A stretch of 64,000 bases of DNA from Closterium sp. Naga37s-1 (GCA_947471745.1 CANJKZ010000262.1:1310501-1374500); one strand, 5' to 3'; positions 22,401 to 34,680 are shown, counted from the stretch's first letter. The notes: generated by a model not told the origin, from the sequence alone. Numbers and translations are program-made.

Positions 22401-25400
22401 GTGGGTGCGGATGTATGTACGTTTGCATCTGCGTGTGAATATGAATGTGATTGTCCAAGGGTTGTGTTTACGTTCTCTTAAGGCGGCTCAGACAGATTAT
22501 AATTGACGACAACTGTGCTTCTCGGCCTTTTCTCTCCCTTCAGGTGGAGCGTGGCTGCCGTGGCGGACGGGAGTGACGCACAACACGACCATCCATGTGG
22601 GCGACAAGGTCACCTGGGTGTGGGATGACGACCTCCCGCACTCCCTCAGAGGTACGCCCTTTTTTTTTAGCTTTCATGTGCATCACAGCCTCCTCTGCCC
22701 ATCCGTGCCTATATTTCTTTGCAGAGGAAAGGAGTGTCTGTGATGAGAAGTTGTAAAGAAATATGGTCTACCAAGGGCTCTCTGTGCCTCATGGTACCAT
22801 TTCCCATTCATGGTCTGCTCTGCCTCATGTCCCACCACCCTTGCGACTCCCCTTCTGCCACCACCACCACCACCACCACCACCACCACCACCACCACCAC
22901 CACCACCACCACCACCACCACCACCACCACCACCACCACCACCACCACCACCACCACCACCACCACCACCACCACCACCACCACCACAACCACCACCACC
23001 ACCACCACCACCACCACCACCACCACCACCACCACCACCACCAGTGGCCTCACGCCTTACCACCCCTCTTCCCCCCCCTCTCCCCACCACCACCACCAGT
23101 GGCAGGGATGGGCCAAGCAGGCGACCCGCTGTTCCTGGGTTTCGGGGGGGATCGCCTGGCGGTGTCACGGCAGATGGTGTGCACTCCCATGAATGTGGGC
23201 GCTGGCGACATGAGTGATGACCCCGTGCCCTGCGTGCTGAGTAAGTGCAGGTGCCATGGTAAGTGAGTGACGATACTGCCTGGCAGTGTCACGGCAGAGA
23301 ATATGCACTCCCATGAACGTGGGCGCTGGCGACATGAGTGATGACCCCGTGCCGTGTGTGCTAATTGAGTTATAATAATGGTTTGGAACCCTAACTTATG
23401 AGCGCAAGGCAAGCCTTCTCGGTACTGCACAACTTTTGAGACGTCTCAAAAGTGCACAACAGGCAGAAAATCGAGATGGAAGCAATCCCCATCACTCGTC
23501 CCAAATCGAGATGGAAGCAATCCCCATCACTCGTCCCAAATCGAGATGGAAGCAATCCCCATCACTCGTCCCAAATCGAGATGGAAGCAATCCCCATCAC
23601 TCGTCCCACCCACTGTCCCCTCCAATCCCCTTTTCCCCACTCCTCTCAACCGCGTCCCACCTCTCCCCCACCAGGGATGGAGGACGAGCCTGCGGGCACC
23701 TTCGCCTACAGCAAGGTGTTTGGGCAGCCTATCAGCATCAACTACCAGGACGGCGCTCTGCCCGCCACGGCTGGAGACACCCTCTCCTCATCCTCCTCCT
23801 CCCCCACCTCCATGACCACGAGCATTCTCACTGTGCTGCCTGCGAGGACTGGGGTGGATGCTGCTGCTGGTGAGCGCTGCATGGGCCTTGCAGATCTCTC
23901 ATGGGCTCCTCCTTTCAGTTGCATCCAGTTACCGTTTGTGCATTCTCTCTCCACCCTTCCCAACTGCTGCATCTCAGTTTATTATGCCCCATCTATTCTC
24001 CCCCCCCTCTCTCCTCCTCCACAGTTCGTTCCCCTCTCTATCATCTTCCAGCGCTCCTCTCCACATCTTCCCACGCCTCCCGTCCTCCCATCTTCTATCA
24101 TCTTCGATCATCTTCTATCATCTTCTATCATCTTCTATCATCTTCTATCATCTTCTATCATCTTCTATCATCTTCTATCATCTTCTATCACCACAGCAAT
24201 ACCACAGCTGCCTTCAATACCACCACCACCAACACCACAGCAACCTACGAATGTGCGCCAGGCTGTCTGCTGCGGCGGCTGGCCAACGGGGTGTGCGATG
24301 CGGCGTGCAACATGCCCGCATGCGCCTTTGACGGCGGCGACTGCGCGTGTGTCGACCAGCTCTTCGGCCCCGGCATCTGCGCCTGCCCGCCCGGCCACAC
24401 CCGCCGCGACGACGGCTGTCAGTCACCCCTCTTCCCCCCTCCGCTCGACCCTCTCGCCCCCCTGCGATGCTTCACCATCTTTCTCTCCTCTCCTATTCTC
24501 ACTTCATGCTTACTTGCTTTCTGGCTTGCACTTGCCTTCTGGCTTGCACTTGCCTTCTGGCTTGCACTGCTTTCGATGAACTCCTTGCCTCTCCGTCTCT
24601 GCTCTCTCTTCCTCATCGCCCTCCCCTTTCTCGTCTCTGTTCCTCCCCTTTCTCCTCCCCCTTTTCAACCAGCGTGCTGTCTATCCACGGCGGTGGGAAC
24701 GAATCTCAACTTCCATTTCTCACTGCAGCGCTACGGCCCCAACTACACAGAGAGCAACTACGTCTTTGCGGCTGAGAGGGGTTTCGCTGCTACACGCTAC
24801 GTGTCTCGTCGCAACCGGTACACCACTCCCTGCCTCCCTGCCCACCCTGTTGGCCGCCCTGCTGGGTGCCCGGTTGGGCGACACACTTGTGCAGCGCCAT
24901 GCCTTTCCACGACCTTGTTATGCTTTCATCCCGCCCTCGCAGCAGCACAGCATATATCTATTCGCCTACACCTCTCCTCCTCCCTCGCATTGCAACCGAA
25001 AGGCCGGCATGTTACACCACGCAATACCCTCTTGTTTTGTGAACCTCCGTTTGCCCATCAGAGCCTTCGCTCACTTCCACAATCGGCTTCTCACTCTCCT
25101 CTGCCTTATTCCCCTCCTCCTCCCCTCTCCCTTCTCCGTGCCAGTCTGCTGATCGGCATGATGCTACAGCAGGAGCGGTGGGACACACAGCATTGCAGCG
25201 GGCCGGGGTGAGTGGCTCTCGTGAAGGGGCATGCAGGCATGAGCAAGGGTGGGAGCCGAGCCAGGTGCCACTCGTTGGGCCAGGTGCAACTCGTTGGGCC
25301 AGGTGCCACTCGTTGGGCCAGGTGCCACTCGTTGGGCCAGGTGCCACTCGTTGGGCCAGGTGCCACTCGTTGGGCCAGGTGCCACTCGTTGGACCAGCTT

Positions 25401-28400
25401 CCCCGAGCGGGGGGCCGCGGCTCCATGGGGCCGGCCCAGTGAGCCGCACCATCGTGCTTTGGCTGTTGCTCATGCCTACTGTGACATGCGAGGGTTTCAC
25501 GATCTTTGCCGGATCCCATCGCTGTGGCATGTTTTCAGTCGACTCAAATGTGACATTGCCACCGATTGCCCTTCTTTCAACGCCTGCCATTTCTCTCGCC
25601 ACTACTCAGGGAATCGCTTTTGCTTTCTTTTCCTCTGGCTACTAAGCACTTCACTCCCTCCCTTGGTCACAGCTGCACCTGCTCTTCTCTCCCCCAACCC
25701 CCCTCACTCCTCCCTGCCCTCTATCCTCCCGCCCCTCTCTCCCCAGCCTGCTGCACCTGGCGGGGTGGTGCAGCAACGGCACGTCCACAGAGCCATTTGG
25801 AGTGAACCCGCACTTCCTGCCCACGTCGGCCATCTACGACAGCGCTGCCAGCGCCAACATGAGCCAGCTCGACAACAACACCTTCGGCTTTAAACTGCAG
25901 TTCAACCCTCAAGGCCTCCCCTACGGTTTCATCTACCCCATGGTCAGTCCCTTGGAATTTATGTGTAGTGCCCGACACTGCCAGTGCAGAGAGGTGCGCT
26001 GAAGTGCTCTGCTGGACCCCATCCCAGCCCAGCCCAGGTCGCACGCAAGGCAAGTTCTGAGACGTCTCAAAACAAGCAAGGCAAGTTCTGAGACGTCTCA
26101 AAACAAGCAAGGCAAACGGCTCATCCCTTCCGTGTGCTGGCCTGCTGCCCTAGTGCCTTGTGCTCCTCCATGTCCACCTGCTGTGCTGCCTTGCTGTCCT
26201 GCTGCCTTGCTTTCGCGCTGTCTTGCTGTCTTGTTTGTTGCTGTTGTGGTGTGTTGAAAATGAAGCCAATGATGTCTTAGCGAAAATAGTGTTCACCTGC
26301 ACCTTGTTTTTCATCAGGAGTCTCTCACGACATACCCTTTGGTGTTTGGGATTAATCTCGACAACGAGGCGGCCACAAGGCGTCTACAGTACTTGGTGGA
26401 TGGAAGCTACATAGACAATGGCACACGCAGCATTGACATCAGCTTTATAACCTTCAACGGTATTGAATTACCTTGTGGTAACACCGACCCTCAAGCACGT
26501 GTATCTACTCAACACATCCATTCGTTTCTTACAACGTTCAGTGTACACCACACGCTTCTCACGGCGGGCCTCTCAATGCACGCCTATCACTCGCCCCCTT
26601 GACCCCCCTCCGGTTGGCAGGCGAGACGCTCACGTTCATGCTGACAACTGTGAGGTGCACGGTGAACGGGGGGGGCAGCATGGACGTGAGCTTCAAGTCA
26701 CAGCCGGCAGCCATGGCGATGTACGACACATCGGCGGACAACATCGCACGGCTGGTACTGGAGATAATTTACTTGGTGGGGCTGCTCTGGAATGTGTGTG
26801 GCGAGCTGCAGGAGATGGCCGACCGCGCTGCCAAGGATGGATCTGTGCTCAGCTACTTTGAGCAAGCATGGAACTGGATCGACATGGTCTCACTCTCGCT
26901 GCAAGTGGCTGCAGTTGTTATCTGGTAAGAAACCAGCGAGGCTGCGTCAGTGCTTGCATCCGGTGTGTACCATCTCATCTCATCTTGCACAACTCTTATT
27001 GCTCCGTCTTCAATGCCCATCCGCCTCACATGCTCACATTCTCTCACTATCCTCCACATGTGCGTGTGTCTGTCGGTGTGGTCAGGGTGGTGCTCTGGCG
27101 GTACGTGGAAGCATTTGACATGCAGCCACGCTACGACATCTACTACACGCTGCTCGAGATGCCACGCTACTGGGCCGTGCCCAACCCGCCCACAGGCTTC
27201 ATCAGCGCCACTCAGGCCTTCGCTGATTTGCGCAACATCATCAACCTCCGCGCCATCTACTTCGCCCTCCAAGGCATCAAGTGAGCACCTTCCACCACCA
27301 TGGCAACCACTGGGTCGTCTTCAAACATTAACGAACAAAAGTTGAATCCGAACTAGCTCGGATCAAACTGACTTGAACCGGTGTACTAGTCAAACCGAAC
27401 TCATCCGATTCGGGCCGAATTGGCTTGAACCGATGACGATATTCGTGGGTGCTCGTCGATGGTACATTGGTCAAGGAGAGATGGATTCTACTTGGCAAAC
27501 AGGTCCTTTGGGTGAAAACAGCCGCTGACGACATTGAGCATTTCAAAGCCTGATGGGTTGTGCGTGGCTACCATCAGTGACACAGCAACATCTATTACAA
27601 CCAGACGTTTGTTGACGAGAAAAGGCCCCGCCCTCGCTTGGGCAAAGCCGACGTCGCTGACCGGTGCGTAAGGTGTGCAACCGGCTGGACTTCGTGGTCT
27701 ACATTGGCCTGGAGGGGGAAGTCGACGAAGTTGGTCGACGACTTCAGCAGGACCACATCGAAGTCGACATCAGCGAAGCCGACTTTGACGTTGGCCGATG
27801 AAGGGAAGTCGGCGGGCAGCGTTCGGCTTTGGCGGTCGACGAAGCAAGCGGACGGCGAAGCAAGCGGTCGCCGACATTACGTTGGTGCGAATGTCGACCT
27901 ACGGGTGTCGGCCGACCATCGAATGTCGACGCTGACTTAGCGGCTTATTCTGGTCGACTGAGTAACCTGGTCGGCGAAGTTCTGCGGGAGTGTGCGGATT
28001 TCGCCCCAGGTGGTTTTGGCGAATTCAACCTGCGGGTCGAGCATCACGTGCTCGACGACCTGACGCCTGCGCAATGTGCGTGATGGTGCACGACGTACAC
28101 GCAACCGTCTACCTGCACATACTTGTTAGGTGCGCACATGCGCGCACATGGTCACCTGCGGCTGCGACACTGGCAAGCCGCCTTCCTGCAGCGTTGGCAA
28201 GTTGCCCTGTGCTACGCTGGCCGGCCGCCATCTTGCAGCGTTGGCAAGCCGCCTTTGTGCTGCGCTGGAAGCCTACTTGACATGCATTTGACATGCAGCC
28301 TCGATACGACATCTAATACACGCTGCTCGAGATGCCACGCTACTGGGCCGTGCCCAACCCGCCCACCGGCTTCATCAGCGCCACTCAGGCCTTTGCTGAT

Positions 28401-31400
28401 CTGTGCAACATCATCAGCCTCCGCGCCGTTTACTTCGCCATCCAAGGCATCAAGTGAGCCGCCTTGCCAGCAAGGGCATCAAGTGAGCCGCCTTGTTTTC
28501 CAGGCCAACAAGTGAGCCGCCTTGCCCTGCAGGGTTTCAAGTGCGCTGCCTTGCTTTAAGAACAATAAGTGAGCCATTGTGACAGCCTCTACGGCTTCCC
28601 AGATTGAGCAAAAGTCGAACTTGAACTGGTTGGGCCGAAGCCTGAGCGCAGGCCGGTCGGAGGTTCGACTATTCGTGTCACACAGGTTTCGTTCAGTTTG
28701 TTGACATCCTATATTATAATCCCCCCAGTTCCCCCAGTGTCTTCTTCATGATGATTCGTCTGCTCAAGGTCATGGACTTCCAGCCTCTGACCGCACTCTG
28801 ACTTCTGGCTGCCGCCATTCTCTTTCTTGCTCCCTGTTCCCCTCCAGTCTCTTTTTCGTGATGATTCGCTTACTCAAGGTCATGGACTTTCAGCCTTACC
28901 TCGGGGTCATCACTCGCTCTCTCGCCCTCGCCACGCCCTCGCTGCTGCACTTCTTCCTGCTCTCCTTTACGGTCTTCTTCTGCTTCAGCATGTATGGCTA
29001 CCTCGTCTTTGGAGGCGCAATGGAGCTGGTACGTGTGGGGCTTTGGTATGTGGGGGGCTAATGTCTCATGTCCTTATGCAGTCTAAATTATGTCCAAGTG
29101 AACACCAAGTAGGCACTGTGACAGGATTCGAGCCACAAATAGAACAAGACCAAATAAAGCAGAACAAAAACAAGCACATAGCACATGGCTCATGTACTTA
29201 TGCAGTCTACACTACCATTTTTGCTTCAACCATTTAAATTTTCTACATCCACAATGCCAACCTTGTGTCTTCTCCTCCATTGTCCCAAAAACAACCCCTT
29301 TCCTCCCCCCCCCTCCCGTTGCAGTTCTCCACCGTACTCAACTCCATGTTCTCGTTGTTCCTACTTCTCATCAACGACAACGGCTCGGCCTACTTCTTGC
29401 AGCGCCTTGAGTCGTGGAACCTCATAGCCGCGATGCTCTTCTTCTTCATGTTCATCGTCTTCATGGTCTTCATCCTCCTCAACTTCCTCATCGCCATCAT
29501 CGTTGATGCCTTCATGAGCGTTCAGGACAGCGACGTCGTCGCCACCTCCATAGCCGCTGACCTCGCTCACATATTTAAGTACAAGTGGAACTGCTGGCGC
29601 GGCCGCTACTTGCCGTACCACGTCATTCTCGACCGCCTTGTGGACCTGGGGGCCAAGGACACCCGCATTAAAGAGGTGAGTGCGTCGTACGGTTTTTGTG
29701 AGGTGAGTGAAGTGAAAGTGTTAGATTGCTTGGTTGTTTTCCAAGTGGTTCATTAGACGCCTTGGTCATGCGGCAACGGCCACCGACCGCCATCTCTCAC
29801 TCACGCCATTCTCCTCACGGCCTTTCATTTCAGGAGAACCCTCGGATGCACCGCTTCAAGTCCATCAAACGGCGGGTAGCCTCAATGCTCTCCGGCGCGC
29901 GAGGCAGCGCTGACAAGCCGGCACACTTCACCCGGTCAGAGAACCAACCCGCCTTCCCCTCCGCCGTGAGCGACTCTCGGGTGCGGCGGCAGCATGTGCT
30001 GACAGTGAGGGAGAAGCGCATCGACGCCATCTCGCTCGCCATGATCCTCCAGCGCCGCCAGGACAAGGCGGTGTGTACCTTGCTGCCATGCTCGTTCCCA
30101 TGCCGTTCCATGCTCCTTGCCATGCTTTTCCATGCTTGTTGTGAATGCCCTCTTGTCATGCTTCTGACGGCTGATGTGGGTAGCGCCATGACAAGTGCTT
30201 ACTCTTCGTATTTTGGCCGGCATCCAGGCTTCTCCCTGCATCACTCTGCATCTCTTCTTAGCGTTACTCTCAACTACAATCGGCCTTCCAATCCTCCATC
30301 CACTCCGTCCGCCATTCCCCCCCTCCACCTTCTCCCCCCGTCACCCCTCCCCCTCCCCTCGTTCCTCCCCAGGCAAAGAAGGTCCGCCAATCAGCCGCTT
30401 CCATGTCAGCCAAGGCGCTTTGTATCTCCCCGTCCACGTGTGAGAATGGCGCCATGTGGGGGGCTGTCCCCTGGGCTGCGAACGAGGAGCAGCTGGAGCA
30501 GCTGTCGCAGGCGGTGGTGCTGCAGTGCGGCGAGGTGGTGAAGCAGGCCGCCCTGCCCGTCAAGAAACCCGTTCAAAAGCTCAGCCTGGCTCACGTGCAG
30601 GTGTGTGGGTTGTCCGTGGGTGGATGCAGGGGAGAGGGGATGCATGTGGGGATGTGCATGGATACAAGTGAGGAGGGATGTGCATGGATACAAGTGAGGA
30701 GGGATGTGCATGGATACAAGTGAGGAGGGATGTGCATGGATACAAGTGAGGAGGGATGTGCATGGATACAAGTGAGGAGGGATGTGCATGGATACAAGTG
30801 AGGAGGGATGTGCATGGATACAAGTGAGGAGGGATGTGCGTGGACACAGGTGAGCGAGGGGGGATGCTAGTGCTACGAGGCATTGCTTATCGCTGGCCTG
30901 CCGTTATGACGCATTGGCTGACCATCCGTGCCCCATGCCTCCCTGCTCTTCCCTGCTCTTCCGCATGCTGTGTGAGGGCGTGTGTGAGGGCGTGTTTGAG
31001 CAGGAGGAGGTGGTACGCGGCCATGAGTCAGTGGAGGAGCTGAGGGGCATGATGGCGGACATGCAGAGCGACATGCGTGCCATGATGGCGCTGCTCGACC
31101 GTGCCTTACCCGCCTTACGTGCCCAGGGCCCTCTTGTTTCCCGCTCGGCATCGCCCCTGCCGGGGCAGCAACCGCTGGTGCAGCCGTGTCTGAAAGTACC
31201 GCAAGTGGACGAGGAGGGTGAAGGGCTGGGAGCAGTGGAGGCATGTGGGATGGGTGTGGGGGAAAGAGCGGTGGTGGATGAGGGTGTGAGAAGCGGTTCT
31301 GGCCGGTCGAGTGGGATAGTGAGCAGCAGCCGATCCCCATCGTCAAGACGAGCGTCAGGGAGACGGGTTGTGTTCCAAGATGAGGCATTGGATGGGGGTG

Positions 31401-31441
31401 AGGGTGGTGTGAGTGGTGTGAGCGCAGAGGAGTCATGGTAA
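16458..31441 (+). CDS. polycystin-family (PKD2-like) channel with a giant ectodomain, gene 1
   Basis: Exons: 16458-16639, 16815-17446, 17661-17809 (or 17824), 18440-18517, 18746-18957, 19256-19541, 19764-19913, 21025-21070, 21295-21338, 21600-22374, 22544-22651, 23100-23240, 23675-23869, 24208-24417, 24673-24817, 25145-25207, 25747-25942, 26318-26459, 26621-26924, 27086-27280, 28848-29028, 29325-29675, 29834-30070, 30373-30600, 31004-31441; 5,688 nt, 1,895 aa, phases consistent. Residues 1-285 are charged and cytosolic; the first helix is near 286-303 (GGFVVLMALFITILYLQA). The ectodomain of about 970 residues holds a cupredoxin-like segment (GDKVTWVWDDDLPHS, near 870), a LIN-12/Notch repeat (NGVCDAACN..FDGGDC, near 1014-1060) and the polycystin domain (GVNPHFLPTSAIYD; GSYIDNGTRSIDISFITFN). 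S2-S3 are near 1290-1352, S4-S5 1418-1478, pore (LLLINDNGS) and S6 1479-1545; a C-terminal coiled coil (ESVEELRGMMADMQSDMRAMM) follows. Family members are cation channels of cilia or other membranes; the ligand here is unknown. It heads a cluster of three copies. Confidence 0.88.
17830..18210 (+). repeat. degenerate C/T-rich repeats in gene 1 intron 3
   Basis: Loose repeats of ctcttcccgcccgtatgctc and relatives. One unit overlaps the exon 3 donor, so two phase-compatible donors (17809 and 17824) exist. Confidence 0.6.
19073..19186 (+). repeat. (ATCCC)n microsatellite, gene 1 intron 5
   Basis: About 22 uninterrupted pentamers. Confidence 0.95.
19915..20250 (+). repeat. 19-bp minisatellite, gene 1 intron 7
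   Basis: About 17 copies of ccatgccccattgtgcgct with t/a and a/g variants, starting right after the exon 7 donor. Confidence 0.95.
20434..20921 (+). repeat. 44-bp minisatellite, gene 1 intron 7
   Basis: Eleven near-identical copies of a unit containing catggtgcaccagagtataa, period 44. Confidence 0.97.
22857..23043 (+). repeat. (ACC)n microsatellite, gene 1 intron 11
   Basis: About 62 trinucleotides with one interruption, close to the exon 12 acceptor. Poly-Thr, poly-His, poly-Pro and poly-Gly frames here are artefacts. Confidence 0.97.
23467..23610 (+). repeat. 36-bp tandem repeat, gene 1 intron 12
   Basis: Four copies of a unit that begins aaatcgagatggaagcaat and ends in cactcgtccc. Confidence 0.9.
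24104..24192 (+). repeat. (ATCTTCTATC)n repeat, gene 1 intron 13
   Basis: About nine decamers directly before the exon 14 acceptor region. Confidence 0.93.
25262..25393 (+). repeat. 19-bp minisatellite, gene 1 intron 16
   Basis: About seven copies of gttgggccaggtgccactc. Confidence 0.93.
27440..28270. other. unidentified insert in gene 1 intron 20
   Basis: About 830 bp rich in gtcgacgaagtcgg-like words, between intron sequence shared with gene 2 and the duplicated exon. No recognised element; it has no counterpart in the paralogues. Confidence 0.4.
28287..28453 (+). pseudogene. duplicated copy of exon 20 inside gene 1 intron 20
   Basis: Matches exon 20 from FDMQPRYDI to the donor site, but carries TAA in place of a Tyr codon (near 28313). 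It should not be included in the message. A copy of the start of exon 21 follows at 28739. Confidence 0.85.
28739..28802 (+). pseudogene. duplicated start of exon 21 inside gene 1 intron 20
   Basis: Preceded by cccccag and reads FFMMIRLLKVMDFQP, then loses homology and meets TGA. The functional exon 21 starts at 28848. Confidence 0.8.
30655..30845 (+). repeat. 26-bp minisatellite, gene 1 intron 24
   Basis: About seven copies of a unit containing gtgaggagggatgtgcatgg. Confidence 0.95.
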
Positions 31442-31929
31442 CAGCCATTGATTGGAAGCCCAAGGGACCTTTGAAAGTTACCGAAACAGCTGTAATGCTT
31501 GACTAATTCCTCTAATGCACCATACGGCCCATTCTCGAACAATGTGCGCTGCACATGTCAGCATACGGTAGCACATGGCCTGGCTGGAACCCCACACGTA
31601 AGCCTAGCAACAGAGCACCTCCGGAGACAAGGTGGTGATCCCAAGCGGCTGGACCATCGTGGCGCCGTATCACCAGTTGTTCCGACTAAGATGATGGACA
31701 ACAAGTTAATTAAATCTTTTGGCATCTTGTGCTTCTTGGCTCAAAGCCGGTTGGCAGAAGATGCCTGGAGATTTTTTTCTCCTATGGCTTCAGATCACCT
31801 GCACTTGCATTGCGATAAATAACCCATCTAGGAGGTTAAAGGAAGCAAATGACTAGTTGAAGATGTCAAGTTGTCATGGATAGGATATACAGGAGATTCA
31901 CTAAGGGCTCTCCCTATCAGCCACTGTGG
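31442..31929 (+). other. 3' flank of gene 1, shared with gene 2
   Basis: Blocks of similarity to 48599-48930 (catacggccc, gcgctgcac, gcatcttgtgc, cagaagatgcc) show that the duplicated segment runs past the stop codon. No gene. Confidence 0.6.
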
Positions 31930-32650
31930 TGACCCAAAATGACACCCGCCTGCGGCAACCTCATTGTGACGCCTGCAACGGGGTTCTTCTTATCTCCCTC
32001 CTGCAATGCTCGAGCCATCTCTTGTGACCCCCATGGTCGAGCCATCCATTGTAATCTTTTATATCCCTCAGCAACTCCCCGACCTGTCCGCCAATCGCTG
32101 GACGCTCCTGGCACCTCCCTCCTGCTTCTCGCTTGCTCCAGTGGTCATTGCCCTTCGAGGGAGAGGTGAGGGCTCTGTGCTGGCTCACAGCATGCTTGAC
32201 ACTGCTACGATAACAACCTCGCAGCAGCACCCATTCCGTGGGCAGTGTTTCCCGTGAGGGGCGTGCCGGCGAGGAGCATGAGCGCGTGCATGTTCGCCAT
32301 CATGCCCCTCAGCTCCTCCACCGCCACCTCGCTGCGCGCCAAATCCGCCTGCTTGACCACGCAGTGCGGAGGAGAGCAGGGTTGGGTGTGGGGAGGGAGT
32401 GAAAGGAACATAATTGTTGGGATCCGATGAATGCAACCCCAGCTGTATCCGCACACATCCCTATTCCCAACTCTCCTTGCACCCCATTCCTTCTGTACCT
32501 TGATGTGAGCCAGGCTGAGCTTCTTCTGATTCTTCTTGACGGGCAGGGCGGCCTGGTTCACCACCTCGCCGCACTGAAACACCACGCCTCCGCATCCTCA
32601 TTCGCGACCGCCCTTGACCAGGGTGGCGGCTGAGCCTTCTGGCGCACACC
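31930..32650 (-). pseudogene. 3'-terminal fragment of a polycystin gene (exons 24-25)
   Basis: On the minus strand, the exon-24 end GEVVNQAALPVKK.QKKLSLAHIK (about 32575-32497) is followed, after an intron, by the exon-25 start VKQADLARSEVAVEELRGMMANMHALM (about 32366-32286). It resembles gene 3 more than gene 1 (ADLARSEAKVEELSAMM in gene 3), and the trailing sequence (gtgacgcctgcaacggggtt at 31967) also matches the gene 3 exon 25 region. Upstream exons are missing and the frame is not maintained. It lies tail-to-tail with gene 1. Confidence 0.8.
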
Positions 32651-33003
32651 TCACTGAAGGAAGATCATGAAACATGGGGAGAGAGGTGGAGTGAGGTGCG
32701 TACGGGACAAACTGATGTGCTAAGGCATGAATAATTCACTGGATAAAGTCAAAAAATTTGGCGGGCCACATCGCATGGTACAACACATGGCATAAAACAT
32801 GCCCAAGTGCACGGAACAAACAAACAAACAAACAAACTAACGTGGCGAGTGGCGTGGAGAATGAAATGGGTGGAAATTGATAATATGTGTATATGTGTGT
32901 ATGTGTGTGTATGTGCATGTGTGTGTGTGTGTGTGTGTGCGCGCGCGCGCGTATGTGCGTATATGTGCGTGTATGTGTGCGTGTATGTGCGTGTGTGCGT
33001 ATG

Positions 33004-33655
<652 letters not shown>

Positions 33656-34061
33656 TTTTCTCGTTGTTTTTGGTGTTGTTGTTTTTTCTCTTTTTTTTTG
33701 TGTTTTGTTTTTTGTTTTTGTTTTTTTTTTTCCAATAATTAAGGTACCCTGGTCAGATACACCCCTTTCTCCATGCAGTTGCTGGCCTACTGGACGTGTA
33801 TATTACCATACCTATGGTATCTTTCAATTCAAGGCAGACATTCTTGCTATTCATGCCCACAAAATGGAGCCGTTCATCATCGTAGTGAACAACCATGCAA
33901 TTATAGTATGCCATTGATTTAATCTTCAGTAGAAGCATACACATGATAGAATAATCAAGAAGCCTAGCAATTTGGAACGTTTCATCGTAGAAGAACAAAT
34001 GGTTTATTCTCTAAAAATGTAATAGAAACACTTTCATTCGGATGCTTAGCATATTTTGTGG
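33656..34061. other. no recognised gene
   Basis: T-rich, then AT-rich unique sequence between the microsatellite and element C. Confidence 0.4.
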
Positions 34062-34312
34062 TGTCAGAATATATTTGATGTATGTTCTGTATAAGCGCAT
34101 GTAGTTCTAGCTGTAGTGTAGTACCATTATTGTCCTGTGTGGTGGTGCACCACTCCTTGCATGCTTCTCCTCTATTTGTACTTGTCATTCTATAGTTGAA
34201 TCACCCCTTTTGCTTGAACTTCTACTTTGTCTAAGGCTAAAACCCTAGCTCCTACTCCTAACTGTGCATCCTAAGCCTAAACCTAGTTTCCTAGGTGCTT
34301 AGTATCTTGACA
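34062..34312 (+). repeat. element C 5' LTR
   Basis: 251 bp, tgtcag...ttgaca, followed directly by the primer site. Confidence 0.95.
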
Positions 34313-34325
34313 TGGTATCAGAGCG
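34313..34325 (+). promoter_or_regulatory. element C primer binding site
   Basis: tggtatcagagcg, complementary to initiator-Met tRNA. Confidence 0.9.
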
Positions 34326-34369
34326 TTTCGATCCTATGCCTACTACGCTTCCGCTCATGGGCCCCTCTG

Positions 34370-34680
34370 CCCGTTTTTCTGCCCGTCGGTTTTCTGCCCG
34401 TCGATTTCGGATCCCGTCGGTTTTCTGCCCGTCGCGCGCCCCGGGCGCGCGTCGATTTTCTGCTCGTGGCGCGCCCCGGGCGTGCGGCGATTTCGTCCCC
34501 GTCGCGCGCCCCGGACGCGCGACGGTTTCCTGCCCGTCGCACGCCCCGGGCGTGCGACGGTTCTCTGCCCGTCGCGCGCCCCGGGCGTGCGACGGTTTCT
34601 GCCCGTCGCGCGCCCCGGGCGTGCGACGGTTTCTGCCCGTCGCGCGCCTTGGACGCGCGACGGGTTCTGCCCGCCAGCGC
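34370..34680 (+). repeat. GC-rich tandem array in the element C leader
   Basis: Units of about 34 bp containing gcccgtcgcgcgccccgggc and gtgcgacggtttct. Same position as the unrelated-sequence arrays in elements A and copia-B. Confidence 0.9.

Noticed and set aside
22683-23266. Poly-Thr, poly-His, poly-Pro and poly-Gly proteins
   Set aside because: Products of the (ACC)n microsatellite in gene 1 intron 11; only exon 12 (23100-23240) is real here.
24208-24817. EGF-like domain after the Notch repeat
   Set aside because: The Cys-rich CACVDQLFGPGICACPPGH stretch has a similar look, but the spacing does not fit a full EGF module by eye.
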